DNA of 64,000 nucleotides from Heliocidaris erythrogramma (taxonomy: Eukaryota > Echinodermata > Echinoidea > Camarodonta > Echinometridae), in NCBI GenBank assembly GCA_025617745.1, contig CM046866.1, forward strand, positions 14,639,725 through 14,703,724, written 5' to 3'. Below are positions 43,118 through 55,300 of the stretch, in pieces. The notes under the pieces were generated by a model. That model was not told the origin of the DNA. It was given only the letters and a program-made list of their open reading frames with translations, and searched no databases. The position numbers were made by a program, and so were the translations under genes. Every line of letters starts with the position of its first letter. Position 1 is the stretch's first letter.

Positions 43118-45480
43118 CTACAGTGCAGTTTTGCGTCCAAAATAACTGAAAAGCAGCAAGGGCGGTGAACTAACATTCCACCTAAAAATATGATGCTAAA
43201 ACGTCAAAGCTTTCGCGCTTCGCGCGGGAAGGGGGGAAACTCCCCCCCCCCCCCCCCTCCTTGCACCCACCCCTGTTACAGTATTGCGTCCAAAATGACT
43301 GATAAGCAACCATGACGTCGAACTATAACTTTCCGCCTAAAACTTTGTTTGCTACAATCCGTTATCTTTCTCTCAAATTTGCTAAATCATCAGAGCTTTC
43401 ACGCTTCGCGCGGGAAGGGGGAAACTACCCATCCCTGTTACATACAGTGCAATATTCCGTCCAAATAACTGAAAACCAGCCAGGGCGTCGAATCATAACT
43501 TTCCGCCTAAAAAAAGTGTTACGAGCCGTTATCTTTCCCTCAAATTTGCTAAAACGTTAGAGCTTTGGCGCTTCGCGCTGGAAGAGGGGAATCTCCCCTC
43601 CCTGCACCCATCCCTGGGGAGCACGCTTTGCGTGCTCATCACCCATTTCGCACTCTTCGCTTGCCCCACATCCGCCCCCTAAAATGAAATCCTGGCCATG
43701 CGGTTGGATCATTCACGGAAATTAAAAGAGGAGTACGTCAATAATGTGTACTGTCCCCATCCTTGTTCAATATTTGTCATATTTGTGAATTTCAACCTCG
43801 TGCAGAGATTGATATTCAGGGGAATTACAAATATGACGGGTGTTAGTGTTGGAGGTATAAGCATTAACAATTTGCTCTATGCTGATGACACTATATTGTG
43901 TGCAGAAAAAAAAAACATTAAGTCAAAGGAATAGTAATATTGCCTACAACATGATCAATTTGTTTCAACAAATTGTAACTAATTTCTTCATGCCTTTCTG
44001 TTTTGCTTGGTTTTAGGGAACGAGTTATTAATAGTATTTCAATAAAATTCGTAGGGCTGGGACAATCGAGGTTTCTTAGGGCGTTGGAAGAAATTTGAAA
44101 TAAGTTTTGTTCCTTGTATCTTCGAAGCTTGTTCTAGGCCAATATTCAAATATTCTGTTTTCACAATTCTATTTTTCTATTTAATGGATATGTGGTTTCC
44201 AAGTCATCAGTTATCAATACTTTTAATTCATTCTAAAATTATATATTTTAAAAATAATTTCCCAACATCCCATAAATAATCTGCAGAGCAGTTGTTGTTA
44301 TGTGATAACGAAACAAATTTCACAGTTATGTGACATACTTTATCAATACAATATCAGGAAGTTAAAGGAAGCTCATTTTTACCAATACCTGGATAGGATG
44401 TATACAGGAAGTTCATGTCTACTAACTTTCAGATAACAAACCCACAATACTGAGTAAATGGTTTATTTGGTCAAGGACTCAAGGTACCAAAAAACTCCTA
44501 AATGGTTTACCCATTAGGCATTTATGGGGTTCACTTTTGGACTCAAGTCGGAATAGGGAGAGATGGTGGCAGACATCATGATATTACAGTCACCATCAGA
44601 CTTGCTCTAGGTTTCATCGTTGTTACATTCAGCTGTATCTCCAATTTGTATTTCATCTTAATAAATGCTATGCTTTAGAGTCTCCATCTGCAACTGAATA
44701 TTGTCAACCGCTCATCATTATGTACTCTCCCTATACTCAAGAAAGCTAAATCTGCAACTTAACCAATCCCCAACACGACATTAACATGCACAAATAAGCG
44801 GACAATCAGGACAATTTCGCTTATTATAACAAAACTCTCCCTTATTTACAGTAGTTCGCAATTCACTGTTTGTCAAATTTAGCATAAATAACACTTCCAC
44901 CCACTTATAAACCAACAATTACTATTTTGGGAACTCTTCGAATCTCTGTGTTTTGAGACCTTTTTCAGAGAAGCATGGGTTGAAATAACTATCACCCCGT
45001 CATGCCCGTAGAAATAATGTAGCAAAATGGGCAGAGCCAAATAGAGCATGGGCCTGTGCACGTTTCCTGTAAAGGGTACAAGTTCAATCGTAGACCATTA
45101 CCTTGTTGTTTGGCTATTGTGTGGAATACGCCTTTGCTCTATCAGGCTATAATTATTTTCCAAAAACGGGCGACACTTTTACATAATTGTGGTACTCTAT
45201 TATCGTTTCATTTTTGGACGGTTCCCGGGTTCATTGTGGACTTCGACATGACTGGACTGGGCTTTGAATATAACTGTGAGTTCTGTCTTCATGATTCTAT
45301 TTTGAGATGTAGGCATATAGCCAGGTTTTCACATATTTTAAGTTGCCTTTTACATGTAAGTGGTGCATTTTTTTTCTGTAAAATCAATGATCATGAATGG
45401 GCTTTGGATATCAGTGTGAGTTCTATCATAAGTATTCTCTTTCATAATACAGTCAAACTCCCAAGTTACACGTTTCTACA
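43118..45480. repeat. Segmental duplication, copy 2
   Basis: Second copy of 39628-42076. Includes three 177-bp units (43118-43610), the CACGCTTTGCGTGCTCATC end module, and the LINE fragment (43690-43920; RGVR/YADD, with YADD at 43878-43889). The flanks differ from copy 1 at both ends. Confidence 0.85.
43690..43920 (+). pseudogene. LINE RT fragment, duplicate of 40224-40445
   Basis: Same motif B region and YADD box, here with a short deletion after TTCAACCTCG that moves the YADD into frame with an upstream ATG. Non-functional fragment. Confidence 0.8.
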
Positions 45481-45516
45481 AATTATTCTTTTTTTTTGTG
45501 GAAACCTGGGACCCGT

Positions 45517-45765
45517 AACCAGTGACGTCACCCACTCTCTATTTCTTTTGTATTTTATCACATTAAATACGAAATATTTTAATTTTTCCTTGTTATAATT
45601 TGAAACAAGGTTTGATTCCTCGCTGAACATGTGTAATTGCCATTGTTGCAAGCTATACACAATTCAATGAGAGCTTCCTAATTGTGAAATCTGCAGAAAT
45701 TAAAATATTCTATATTTCACATAATAAAATACAAAAGAAATAGTAAGTGGGTGACGACACTGGTT
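45517..45765. mobile_element. 249-bp MITE (AACCAGTG(A/T)CGTCACCCAC)
   Basis: The arms AACCAGTGACGTCACCCAC, CTATTTCTTTTGTATTTTAT and their inverses pair for ~42 bases with few mismatches. The interior is AT-rich. Target duplication not clear. Confidence 0.7.
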
Positions 45766-47070
45766 CCCTCATTTGCATACTGAGCAAAATCCTAGTTATG
45801 GGCCTGAGTATTGTTTCTATAATTCACTTTTATATCCCATTATACCACAGAGTCTTCTTATGCTTATCACTGCTGATCTTCCCATGTTATCTTTGTACGG
45901 TGTTTTCTCCTATCTCCTTGTATTGTCAGGATTTCCTGTCCAATCTAACACTTCTCAAAGATCAAAATGCACTTTAATTTCGTCCTATAGGCTGATAGGA
46001 ATCAATAATCATCCAAATGTCAGATGTCAAAGATAGTTTAATAATTAAAAATGTCATTCAACAGTTTCAATTGTCAATCAACTTCAACATATCTCCATTC
46101 ATTTTCGTCAGATTTCATTCGAATTCGTCCGACCTGGCAATCCGCTGCATAATTATATCATCAAATCCACCTTTGGGAGGTCGATTTCAAGAAATTGTCA
46201 TTCAAATTCGTCACATAGACAAGACCTTACAACGAGCGGGTGACGATTTTAAATAACTCTTTGAGCAAAATGAAAAATAAATACCGAAAATGAATGGCCA
46301 AAGACGTATACTGACTAGGCCTTACTATTAAGTTGCAGGACAAAAGCAAATAAAAAAGTGTTCAGATTGACGGGAAACCCTGCTGGATACCCTATTATCG
46401 CACATTAGTTTCCACTTTCCTTCCTTTCTCCCCTTTCGCGTGACCCCCTTGTGCGTCCCTCCACTATCTAAGCCAGTTGATATGGAAATCTTTTTAAAAA
46501 TTTAACTTAAAAATCACTATTGTGATGTCACTTTGGATAATTCTTTTCGCCTTATGATTCTTGTTTTGTTTTCGTTCAAGCAGATTTCTGCTCGCCAGGT
46601 TGAGGGCGATACTACAGACGAATTTGAATAATTCTTTGAATGACGCTTTGAAAATAAATCGATTGCAACATGGCATAATGTACAAAATTCGAAATTGAAT
46701 GGTGAAAGACGACATTGATTAATTATAGATTTGCCAGATTAGGAAGTTACGGGACAAAATCAAAATAAAATGTATTAAAATAGACGGAAAGACGGGTATT
46801 TTATCACGTTATTTTCCCTTTCTATCATCTCTCCCCTCGCTTATTTTTTTGTTTTATTTATCTTTTTTTTAAGCGGACCTCTGCTCCCCAACGGGGGGGG
46901 GGGGGGGGGGATCCCTGAACCCCCCTAGTTACGGGGCGTGATAATGATATAGCAATCCATTGCAAATATATATATAATTGTGAGAAATGAAAATTGTTGC
47001 CAAAGCTGTTGTATATGTTATTGAACTGGATCGGGTATTATGGAGATACACAACATGCGGTTTATTCCGT
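45766..47070. other. No gene seen; poly-G at about 46892-46910
   Basis: Short frames only, none recognisable. Confidence 0.35.
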
Positions 47071-47074
47071 CATA

Positions 47075-47350
47075 ATAATAATAATAATATTGGATATTTA
47101 TATAGCGCTCATATCCACCATGAATGGTGCTCAAGGCGCTCCAATATTACCCCGGCTCTAGCTAGGCTACCGATTTCGGTGCTCACAGCATTCAAGGAAT
47201 TAATTCCTACCGGTACCCATTTAACACCTGGGTGGAGAGTGGCAAATGTAGAGTAATGTCTTGCCAAAGAACAGTGTTTCGCCGGGGTTCGAACCCACGA
47301 CCTTCCCATCTCCAGTAAAGTGTTTAAACCACTCGACTACGACACCTCTA
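47075..47350 (-). repeat. tRNA-derived SINE
   Basis: Read on the minus strand: GTCGAGTGGTTTAAACAC (A box region), GGTTCGAACCC (B box, plus-strand 47287-47297), a ~170-base body, then GCGCTATATAAATATCC and an (ATT)n tail at 47075-47093. Head-body-tail order and the internal promoter are those of tRNA SINEs. Confidence 0.75.
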
Positions 47351-47356
47351 ATACGG

Positions 47357-47735
47357 ACTGGTGTATTAAGCGCTGGTCCCATCCCGCCGTACTTGCAAGT
47401 GCGTGCTGTCTACTTGCAAAAACGTGGGCAAAATTTGGGGATCCGTACGTGGTGAGTACTGCCTCAGTACGGATCTGGGAGCACGCAGACACGCCGTAGC
47501 ACTTTTAGTGCACGAGGAACTTTCGCTGCGTTCAGGCTGCGGGCGGTCTACAGATTCACCCCCAGTTGTAGTGCGTGTGAAGTGCGTTGACGTAGTCTTT
47601 CCCTGCTCTTGCTGCTCCTTCCCCACGTTTTCAGGAACACGTGGCGGACGGCCTCCGCAAAACACGTACGGACTAAAAACACGCACGGTGGGATGTGACC
47701 ATGCCTTATGGGAGACACCATGGATAAAGAGTGAG
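47357..47735. mobile_element. GC-rich TIR element (tentative)
   Basis: CTGGTGTATTAAGCGCTGGT and CCCATCCCGCCGT at the left correspond to the inverse of ACGGTGGGATGTGACCATGC and GGGAGACACCAT at the right with gaps. The interior is clearly GC-richer than its surroundings; its 158-codon frame has no recognisable domain. Followed by (TA)n at 47767-47786. Confidence 0.35.
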
Positions 47736-47885
47736 ACAAACAAGTGTCTTTCAATAGAAGATCTAGTGATATATATATATATATACAATGTGAAAGAAAT
47801 TGCGAGACTAACGTTGTGTAGCTCAGTCAAAGTTCCTCAGAGCTGTCTTCCCTTTTTGAAATTTTTTTGCAAAGGCTGAAAAAAT

Positions 47886-47956
47886 GTCTCCGCCAGGAAT
47901 CGAACCCGTGTCGTTGGCTTAGAACGCCAATGCCTTAACCACTAGACCACGGAGAC
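47886..47956 (-). tRNA. tRNA-Arg(TCT)-like gene
   Basis: On the minus strand the acceptor arms GTCTCCG and CGGAGAC pair perfectly. The D stem GTCT/AGGC forms four pairs (one G-T), and the anticodon stem TTGGC/GCCAA is perfect around loop GTTCTAA, giving anticodon TCT. The T arm has a standard TTCGATT loop, with one G-T and one A-G at the stem base. The length is 71, no intron. A T6 run starts two bases after the discriminator position, an RNA polymerase III terminator. The unpaired 49-65 position and the four-base variable loop leave room for a tRNA pseudogene or the head of a SINE, but no SINE body follows. Confidence 0.65.
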
Positions 47957-48204
47957 GGGTTAGTGGTTTCGGCGACACCAGATTCAATTGACCGACAGAT
48001 TGACAAATCCTCAACCTTATTAATTAATTCCCCTTGTCGGGGGCAGATGAGTTTTTGAACAAGACAAGTCGCTAGTGCCTCAGCTGGATCCAAGCGAATG
48101 TTTTGAATACATGTATACATTAGAATAAATTACTATTAATAGCATTATTATTTTGTAAGGAAATAACAGCTTTGGCAAATCTCGTGGAAATAAATACAAT
48201 GTGA
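47957..48204. other. No gene seen
   Basis: No supported feature. Confidence 0.35.
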
Positions 48205-48445
48205 AAGAAATATATATTTGTGTGTGTATGTTTGGTTTGTTTAGCATTATGTCCGAGGACATTTTCGGACAGAGAACAAAAAAAAAACCATGAGAACAAT
48301 GGTCCTCGGAAGCCGGACAATAGTCCTCGAACGTCGAACAATGAATTTATGCCTTATTCCGTCGACTGTCCGAGGACGAGGAACAATAGAGGAACAATAC
48401 CTGTCCTCGGAAGTAAAGCCATGTAAACGTGTGTGTGTGTGTGTG
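48205..48445. repeat. Dispersed repeat with CCGAGGAC motifs, copy 2
   Basis: Partner of 22745-22995, same orientation, also ending in a (GT)n run (48431-48449). Differences include CGAACGTCG for CGGACGTCG and an A-run length change. Confidence 0.75.
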
Positions 48446-48449
48446 TGTG

Positions 48450-49606
48450 GTGTGCGTGTGTACATGTTTTCGCATTCAAACCGATGACATCGAACAAAGA
48501 GAACAAAGGGTCATCGGTAGTAATTCAATAGGCCATCGGTTGTCAACAATTGGTGAGGTTAATTCCGTCAATGAATTTTGTGACGCAATTCAATAGTGGA
48601 GTCATCGGTTGAAATTCGAACAGTAGAAAACATAGATGTGTGAGCGTGTGTGTGTGTGTGCATTGTTAAGAAAGGGTTGAGAAAGGGTTGAGTGTGACAC
48701 ATTGGAGGGGAAAATACTGAAATGTTGATAGAAAAGCAATCTCAATATAACCCTACTACACTCTTAAAATAGTTGGTCATATTTTTAACCAACTCTTAAA
48801 CAGCTATGGGTCATATGTTAACCATTAAACTCTTGGACATCTTTTGCCCAAATTGCTATTACCATATTTTTGGCAATTGCCTAAAATTTACCCATCAATT
48901 TTGATAGGTGATATGTAGTTGGGCAAATTCAGTTGCCCATATTTTTCTTCACTTTTCCCCAAACTTAGGTTTAATTTTATATATGAAAAGCTTAATTCCA
49001 AAAGGAGTTAAATCCATTTTGACCGAAATTGATTTTTAAAGATAACTATGTACTTCTCAGACATGGAAGTCAAATGCACTATATCGCCTTATTATTATTT
49101 TTTTAATTTGAATTTCGTTCCAAAAGGAGCTAAGTCCACTATAATATGGTTATTTAGGATTTGTTCATTAAACCACATTACATAAATTTTAAGCAGATGT
49201 TGCTCCTACCAATCTACATCATCAGTGCAAATTTTGATATAACTAACCAAGTTTTACTATTTGTATGGATATTTTTGGATTTAGCTTCTTTTGGAATGAA
49301 AAACCGAAAAATCCCGTCTTTAGAAAAGTTAAGAAATTTTAAAAATTTATTTTTTTAAAATTCTGAACAAATAAACATCAGAAAATACGTAAAATGTACT
49401 CTGCTAGCAATACATTCACAGATATCCAAGCATAAAGTGAAATCTCTCTCACCTTCCACGAAATGTAAAAAGGAACACACTGGGCTTCAGTCAATTAATC
49501 AATGTCCCTGTAAAGCGTGACAATACGGAGGAAGATCGAGAATTATGTCATTGTATCAAATAATTTAAAATCATGAACATGGTATTCAATGAATATGATT
49601 CACCGT
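48450..49606. other. No gene seen
   Basis: AT-rich with (GT)n at about 48643-48660 and loosely repeated TTGGTCATATTTTTAACCAA-like blocks near 48770-48930. Confidence 0.35.
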
Positions 49607-49610
49607 TTAA

Positions 49611-50311
49611 CCCTAAAAGGGCCGGGATATTTTGGCTACCCCCCCCCCTAATATCTCGACCGTTGACCGAGCGATCGCCCCGAAAATCGGCACGCACGTC
49701 GTCCACAACGTAATGTACATAACTGTATAGTTAAATGTTCCGGAAAATTTTCACATTAAATAATTATGCAAATTTATGCATGAAATCAAAATTTTGCTCT
49801 AAATCATTAAATAAAGCTCAAAATATGCTAATTTTGGTCTAGATACTCTTTCCACTATTCTTAGCAAATATACTTGAAAAAAAATTCGGTATCAAAATTG
49901 ATTTCTTATGTATTTTATTGTATTTAAAATTTCTTATGTATTTCTTTGTTTTTTTACCTTTTTTTTAATTGTTTTTTGGATGAAATTTGTCGGGGACACT
50001 TTCGCGAACATAAATAGCCTAAAATAAATTAATTTCAATCAGCAAATCTCAAAATATGGCTGAAAACACATTTTGTATTGAAATTATACATGAAATCACG
50101 TTTTTGAGCAATTTTCGGTCTGACGTGCAAGTACGAAATGTTAAACTTTGGAACCGCATGCCCGGACATCGCAAATTCGGTCTCAATAGATGCGTGAGAT
50201 TTAAAAGAAAAAAGTCATGAAACGCCGCGGCGACTGCTTCCCGCGTTGCGGACATATCGCGAGAAACGTCTAGGGGGTGGATTCCACCCCCCCCCCCCGA
50301 CCCTTTTAGGG
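49611..50311. mobile_element. 701-bp TTAA-target element (piggyBac-type)
   Basis: The ends CCCTAAAAGGGCCGGG and its inverse (one mismatch in 16) are flanked by TTAA at 49607-49610 and 50312-50315. CCC-starting TIRs with a TTAA target are typical of piggyBac. No transposase remains. The related locus at 400-735 has an unoccupied TTAA at 445-448. Confidence 0.75.
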
Positions 50312-50630
50312 TTAAAGATAAAGTTGAGTTCTGTTCATGCGATTACACTGTAAAATAAACAGTCTGGAAGCAAGAAGGACAGGTTGATTATGTAGTATAT
50401 ACAAGAAGTAGTGCATACTGTGAGGTTTTGGGAATCACCATATAATGAGAAAAAAAATGGACCCACGTTTGCGTATAAAGCAACATACACTGCATATAAA
50501 TGGGGACATGGGACTAGACACACCCGTGGCATGATAGTTTGGTACAAACATTTCAGCTATTTTCGTCATATTTTTAATATGAGGTCATTTGAAGAGCAAT
50601 CCTTTTCAGGGAGCATTTTTTTTTGTCTAT
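50312..50630. repeat. Dispersed repeat copy B (partner of 445-735)
   Basis: TTAAAGATAAAGTT, CATACTGTGAGG, TTTCAGCTATTT(T)CGTCATATTT and GAGCAATCCTTTTCAGG align in order with 445-735. Identity is moderate, so the duplication is old. Confidence 0.6.
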
Positions 50631-52480
50631 GATATTTACACACTGAGCTCTTAAATAACTTCCGTCGTTCCCAGAGCTCAACCATTTCTTTACCTCCGTG
50701 TACTCTGCCTTCTGCTGGCCAAATCATGTGAATCAGAGTATGAACGTGGGAGTAACAACCATACGAATATTTTTTTTTATCCGAAAATTACCTAAAGTAA
50801 TATTTCAAAGGATCATTTTCCGCTGTTTTTGAAAGGCATTGACACCATTTTTGCGGTTACTTCGCAGCCCCTCGGGAAGAAAAGGGACTTTACCTTTACG
50901 TCACTTTGGAAAAACATTATTACGAAATTCAAGGATATGGCACTTGCAGAGAAAGAAATGTCAGATGATATATCACTTATTTATATAAGGATAATTAAAT
51001 TTATAACAATTTTACGTTTGCGTGTTAATCGTCTTGAGGCAGAGATGGTGAAATTGTTCCAGTTATCGAATTAGATTTAACGAGTGACTCGAAGTCTCGA
51101 AAGATGGAAGCACGTCAACATTACCATGAATGGACAATTGATATAGCGTTCAAAAAGAAATAAAGTTAACAGGTAAAATGAAATTACACGTTTGCCCGTA
51201 TTGACATCGAAATTCGAAAAAAAACTAGTGCCTTTATCAAGTAGGAACAATTGGGTATCAATCATGAATAGGACGCATTCATGATCGTGCTATTGTGAGA
51301 GGGCTTATTTTGTGATTTGGGATGTAATCAAAGGCGTACGGGCGCCTTGACGAATGCTGAGGCCCCTTGCGATTATCAACTTTCCAGGTTTCTAAAATTT
51401 GAGAGCGAACGTAGCGAGCAAGCTAAAAGGTGAAAACTTATGAAAGTAAAAATGTTGTTCTGCCATTAAAATACACTAAATACACTAGTGAAGATATGAA
51501 AGTGATATATTCGGGCACATCGTTGTCCGAATACAAGGGTATTCGGGTATCTCGCTGCATCAATTATCGGGAACTTTAAAAATCATCAAGTGGTGCATCC
51601 CCAGTCCTGCCCCCTCCCAAGTCTCATACGCCTATTGAAATACATGTATAGGTACCTATGTCCCCTTGTACACCCCCGTTCTGTTAGGGTTGTGTTTATA
51701 GACGTTCAGTTTTAATACCATCGTTTTTTATAATGATATCTGTAGAGGGATGCCACCATTATATATTGTCATATTCACATAGTTTATTACCGAACATGGT
51801 GGTGCGTTAATAAACTCATGATGAGAAAATTTTCCATATTTTGTTTTCATATTTTTCAATAAATACTATTTTTCGGATGCATGGAAATGTATAAAAATTA
51901 TGAATAAGCTGGACTCCCTTTTTTCAGCTTCTTAATTTAATCTCCTTCCTCTGACATCAGCTTCGTATTTAATCTAACTGTTGTTTTTTTTTTTTTCCTT
52001 CAGATTATATTTTAGCCACTTCCATGTTTTTCATTCTTCCAATTATTCTTCTCCATTAGGGCTGTATTTCTTTTCTTTTTCTGCTACAAATTAGTTCCTT
52101 CATAATTCATCTTCTTCATTTTCTCCACTTCTTATCTTTCTTCTCCTTGCCGTATTCTTATATTAAAGGCCCCTGTATAATTCTTTCTCTGGGACCAGGA
52201 ACAAGTGCTTGTCCGTGTGTAAGTTCTGTAATATACATCTTACTTCTTAAACAAACGCATTCATGTATAAAATTGCTTGCTTTTATGAACATGAAATATT
52301 TACACGAATTGTTTTTAACGCTAAATACTTTGCATAACCTTTATAGATTTCTGTACCCACTGGTAGAAATTGCTTATCCAAACCCAGTACTGCACAAAAT
52401 ACCCTTTATGCAACTCGACCAACACAGACTCGATCTTGTTTTCTTGGGTTACCCCAAGTGGTGCCTGTAGAGCCCACAAA
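50631..52480. other. No gene seen
   Basis: An 81-codon frame at 50829 and a 107-codon frame at 52147 have no recognisable domain. AGGCGTACGGGCGCC (51330) and TCATACGCCTATT (51625) may be ends of a ~310-bp element. Confidence 0.3.
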
Positions 52481-52484
52481 ATGT

Positions 52485-52740
52485 AAAAATCAACCACAAA
52501 TGTAAAAATAACCACAAATGTAAAAACATTGCAGTCGCAAATGTCAAAATAACCACAATTGTCATAACATGTCAACCACTTGTGTAAAAATAACCGCAAA
52601 TGTAATAAAAATCGCCCACATAATGTAAAAATCTGTTTAACCACAAAATAATGTCAAAACATGTTGCCTACAAATGTAAAAATTTCCATTTTTAACACAA
52701 ATGTCATAACATGTCAACCGCAAATGTAAAAGCTCATTGC
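52485..52740. repeat. ~18-bp minisatellite (ACCACAAATGTAAAAAT)
   Basis: About a dozen degenerate copies of (A)ACCACAAATGTAAAAATA and AACATGTCAACC. Confidence 0.8.
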
Positions 52741-52767
52741 TTGCATAATCCACCTATGTAAAATCAG

Positions 52768-53190
52768 TTATGGTAAATTGCCACTTGGTCTAGTGTCAAT
52801 TGGTCTAACAGCCAAGTGTTCTAACATCATTCGATCTGAAAACAATTCGTCCACCAATTGGTCTAATAACCTTTTGATCTAATAAACATTTCGTCTAATC
52901 ACCACTTCGTGTATAGCCAATTTGTCTAAAACCAAATTTGGTCTAATACCCATTTGTTCTAAACCCATTTGGTATAAATTGGTCTAATAATCAGTTCGTC
53001 CAATTTTCACTTGGTCCACTATCTATTTCGGCTAAAACCAGTTGGTCTAATAACCAAATGGTCTAATCATCATTATGTCTAATAGCCATTATGTATAAAC
53101 CCAGGTGGTCTAATACCCACATCGTCTAATCATCACTACGTCTAATTACCATTACGTCTAATCATCATTTGGTCTAATACTACAGACAAA
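52768..53190 (+). repeat. TTGGTCTAAT minisatellite, second array
   Basis: Roughly 22 units such as CATTTGGTCTAATA, with CGTCTAAT variants. Same family and strand as 13826-14975. Confidence 0.8.
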
Positions 53191-53515
53191 TAGGTTAGCC
53201 TGTCATAGTTATATATACATTGCATGGGCCGTGGAACGTCCCCCCCCCCCCCCCCCCCTCGGTGATGGGGCTGCAGCCCCTTCACTTTTTGAGTAGACGT
53301 ACGTTTCATATAATTCTGTTTGATGATTATGTACAGTATATATTTTTCAGAAGAGATTGCATTTTTAAAGATAATACATTGTAATAATGTTTGGCCTCCC
53401 GCTTCGCTCGCTCACAAAATGTTGAAAAGGGTAGTTCGTACCCGGGCAATAGGCGTCAGTCCCCACTTCCACAAACATTCCATTTCCCTGCATTGTGGTA
53501 CATGTAGTATTAATG
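53191..53515. other. No gene; poly-C at about 53239-53259
   Basis: No supported feature. Confidence 0.35.
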
Positions 53516-53519
53516 ATGA

Positions 53520-54115
53520 TCATAATGAATAGAAGCAGAATGACATAATGAGAGAGAAAGATGATGGAAGAATGAATACAAAGAGTAATATAAGGAAGGA
53601 CGGAATTAAAATTAATCGATGAATAACATTATAGTAGGGAGGGTAGAACGTTATGGGATAGAACGAAAAAGACATAACGTAAAGATAGAGAGAGAGAGAA
53701 ATTGTAGAAGGATAAAGAAAACCATGGCAAAACATGGAAGTGAAGGTTATTTTTAAAAAGGTCAAACAAAAACAAAGAAGAAGAAGGACATTACGAAATT
53801 AGAGATGCAAAGAAAAAAGGAAAATAAAGATAAAAAGAAAAAATAATGCAAAATAGGCAAAATGATAGAAAGATAATCCAAGGAATAAAGAGAAAGAGAA
53901 AGATGATAGAAGAAATAAAATAAAGATTGATATACGAAAGAGATGGAAGAGGCCGAAGAATAACACAACTAAAGGAGGGATGGAATAGTGAAAGGATAAA
54001 ATCAAAGGAATAACATAACGAAAGATAAATAAATGATAGAAGGTTAAAGATATACATAAGAGAAGATAGCGAAAGAAATGAAAGGATAAAAAAAAGCAAA
54101 ATACAATAAAACAAT
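53520..54115. repeat. Strand-asymmetric purine-rich tract
   Basis: The plus strand is overwhelmingly A and G with very few C for ~600 bases (AGAGAGAAAG, GATAGAAAGATAA, AAGAAGAAGGAC). Minus-strand frames of F, L, S and Y are a consequence of this composition. Confidence 0.7.
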
Positions 54116-54745
54116 AATTGAAAATTCACAAAAATATTAATTGATTAATTAATTAATTTATTCATGAGATAATTGACTAAGCACATGCAATTAGTTCATG
54201 CCATGCTCCATCAGATCACTTTTGTTCCCTCTCTTTTTTACAACCACCCCCCCCCCCCCCCAAAAAAAAAAAAACAACAAACAAACAAACAAACAAACAT
54301 ATAATTACTTTTAAAAAGTTCCAAGAGTTACATTTCAAATTGACGTCATAAAAAATGAATATGTATATGTGTCAAGGCAATGCGTACCTAGTCTTGGTTG
54401 AAGTTTCTCCCGCCCCAGCAGCGGGGGTCAATGAAAATGTCGACTCTTGGGCGCCCCCCCCCCCCCCCCCCGCGCTTCTCCAGTTCGGGTAATTGTTTTT
54501 AAACATATAAACAGTGTATGGATCATGTGGACAATTACCAGTGGCTTAGCTATTATTCTAGCTTTTGGGGGCACTGGCATCATTGGGGTAGGGGGAGGGG
54601 GAGGCGAGGGACCCTAATCCTAACCCTATTTCATATTCATGAGCATCCGCCATTGTTATTCTCCGTGGACACGTTTAACGATCTCCCTCAATGCAATGGT
54701 CAGAGGGTAGTCCGTAGTCGTAGTAAGAGGGCAAACAATAAATTA
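54116..54745. other. No gene; homopolymers and (CAAA)n
   Basis: Poly-C/poly-A and (CAAA)n at 54246-54298, poly-C at about 54456-54471. Confidence 0.45.
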
Positions 54746-54749
54746 TCCC

Positions 54750-55145
54750 AGTTGGTCGTTCGACGAAACGACGATTAGACCAAACGTTCATTAGACCAGA
54801 CGGATATTAGACTAAATGTTATTAGACTGTGTGTAGAGTAAATTATGATAGTCTGAGGTCAGACTAACTAGAGCAAATGGGTATTAGACCTATTGGGTTT
54901 AGACCCTGTGATGAGTAGACGAAATGGCAATTAAACCAATTGATAATAGTAATTGGTAATTAGACCAAATGGTTTGAGCCTAAAGGGCTATTAGACGAAT
55001 TGACTAGAGACCAAATGGTAATTAGACGAAACGACAATTGGACCAAATAGTAATTGGACGAAATGATGATTATACAAACTGGCTATTAGACCAACTGATA
55101 ATAGACCGAATGATGTTACACCAACTGGCTGTAGATCAAGTGGCA
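54750..55145 (-). repeat. TTGGTCTAAT minisatellite, third array, inverted
   Basis: ATTAGACCAAATGG-type units, the reverse complement of the arrays at 13.8 and 52.8 kb, about 20 copies. Confidence 0.8.
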
Positions 55146-55300
55146 ATGCAGCGTGCGCCGTATCGTGTACTTTTGTGTTATATCACTACGAAACGATAAC
55201 ATGCAGATTTCAGGCATTTCTCAATCATTAAATATTTCATCAAAAACCAATTGAGAAAAGAAACCAACAGTTAAGCAAGGTGACGTCGTTTCGTCATGAC

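Noticed and set aside
45056-45598. 180-codon frame as a possible gene
   Set aside because: No domain, ordinary composition; the duplicate has a large indel. Listed at low confidence for copy 1 only.
47403-47879. 158-codon frame in a GC-rich stretch
   Set aside because: Lies in a probable TIR element and runs through a (TA)n microsatellite, ending near the tRNA.
53762-54129. Long hydrophobic minus-strand frames that look like membrane proteins
   Set aside because: Caused by the purine-only plus strand; no start context or motif.
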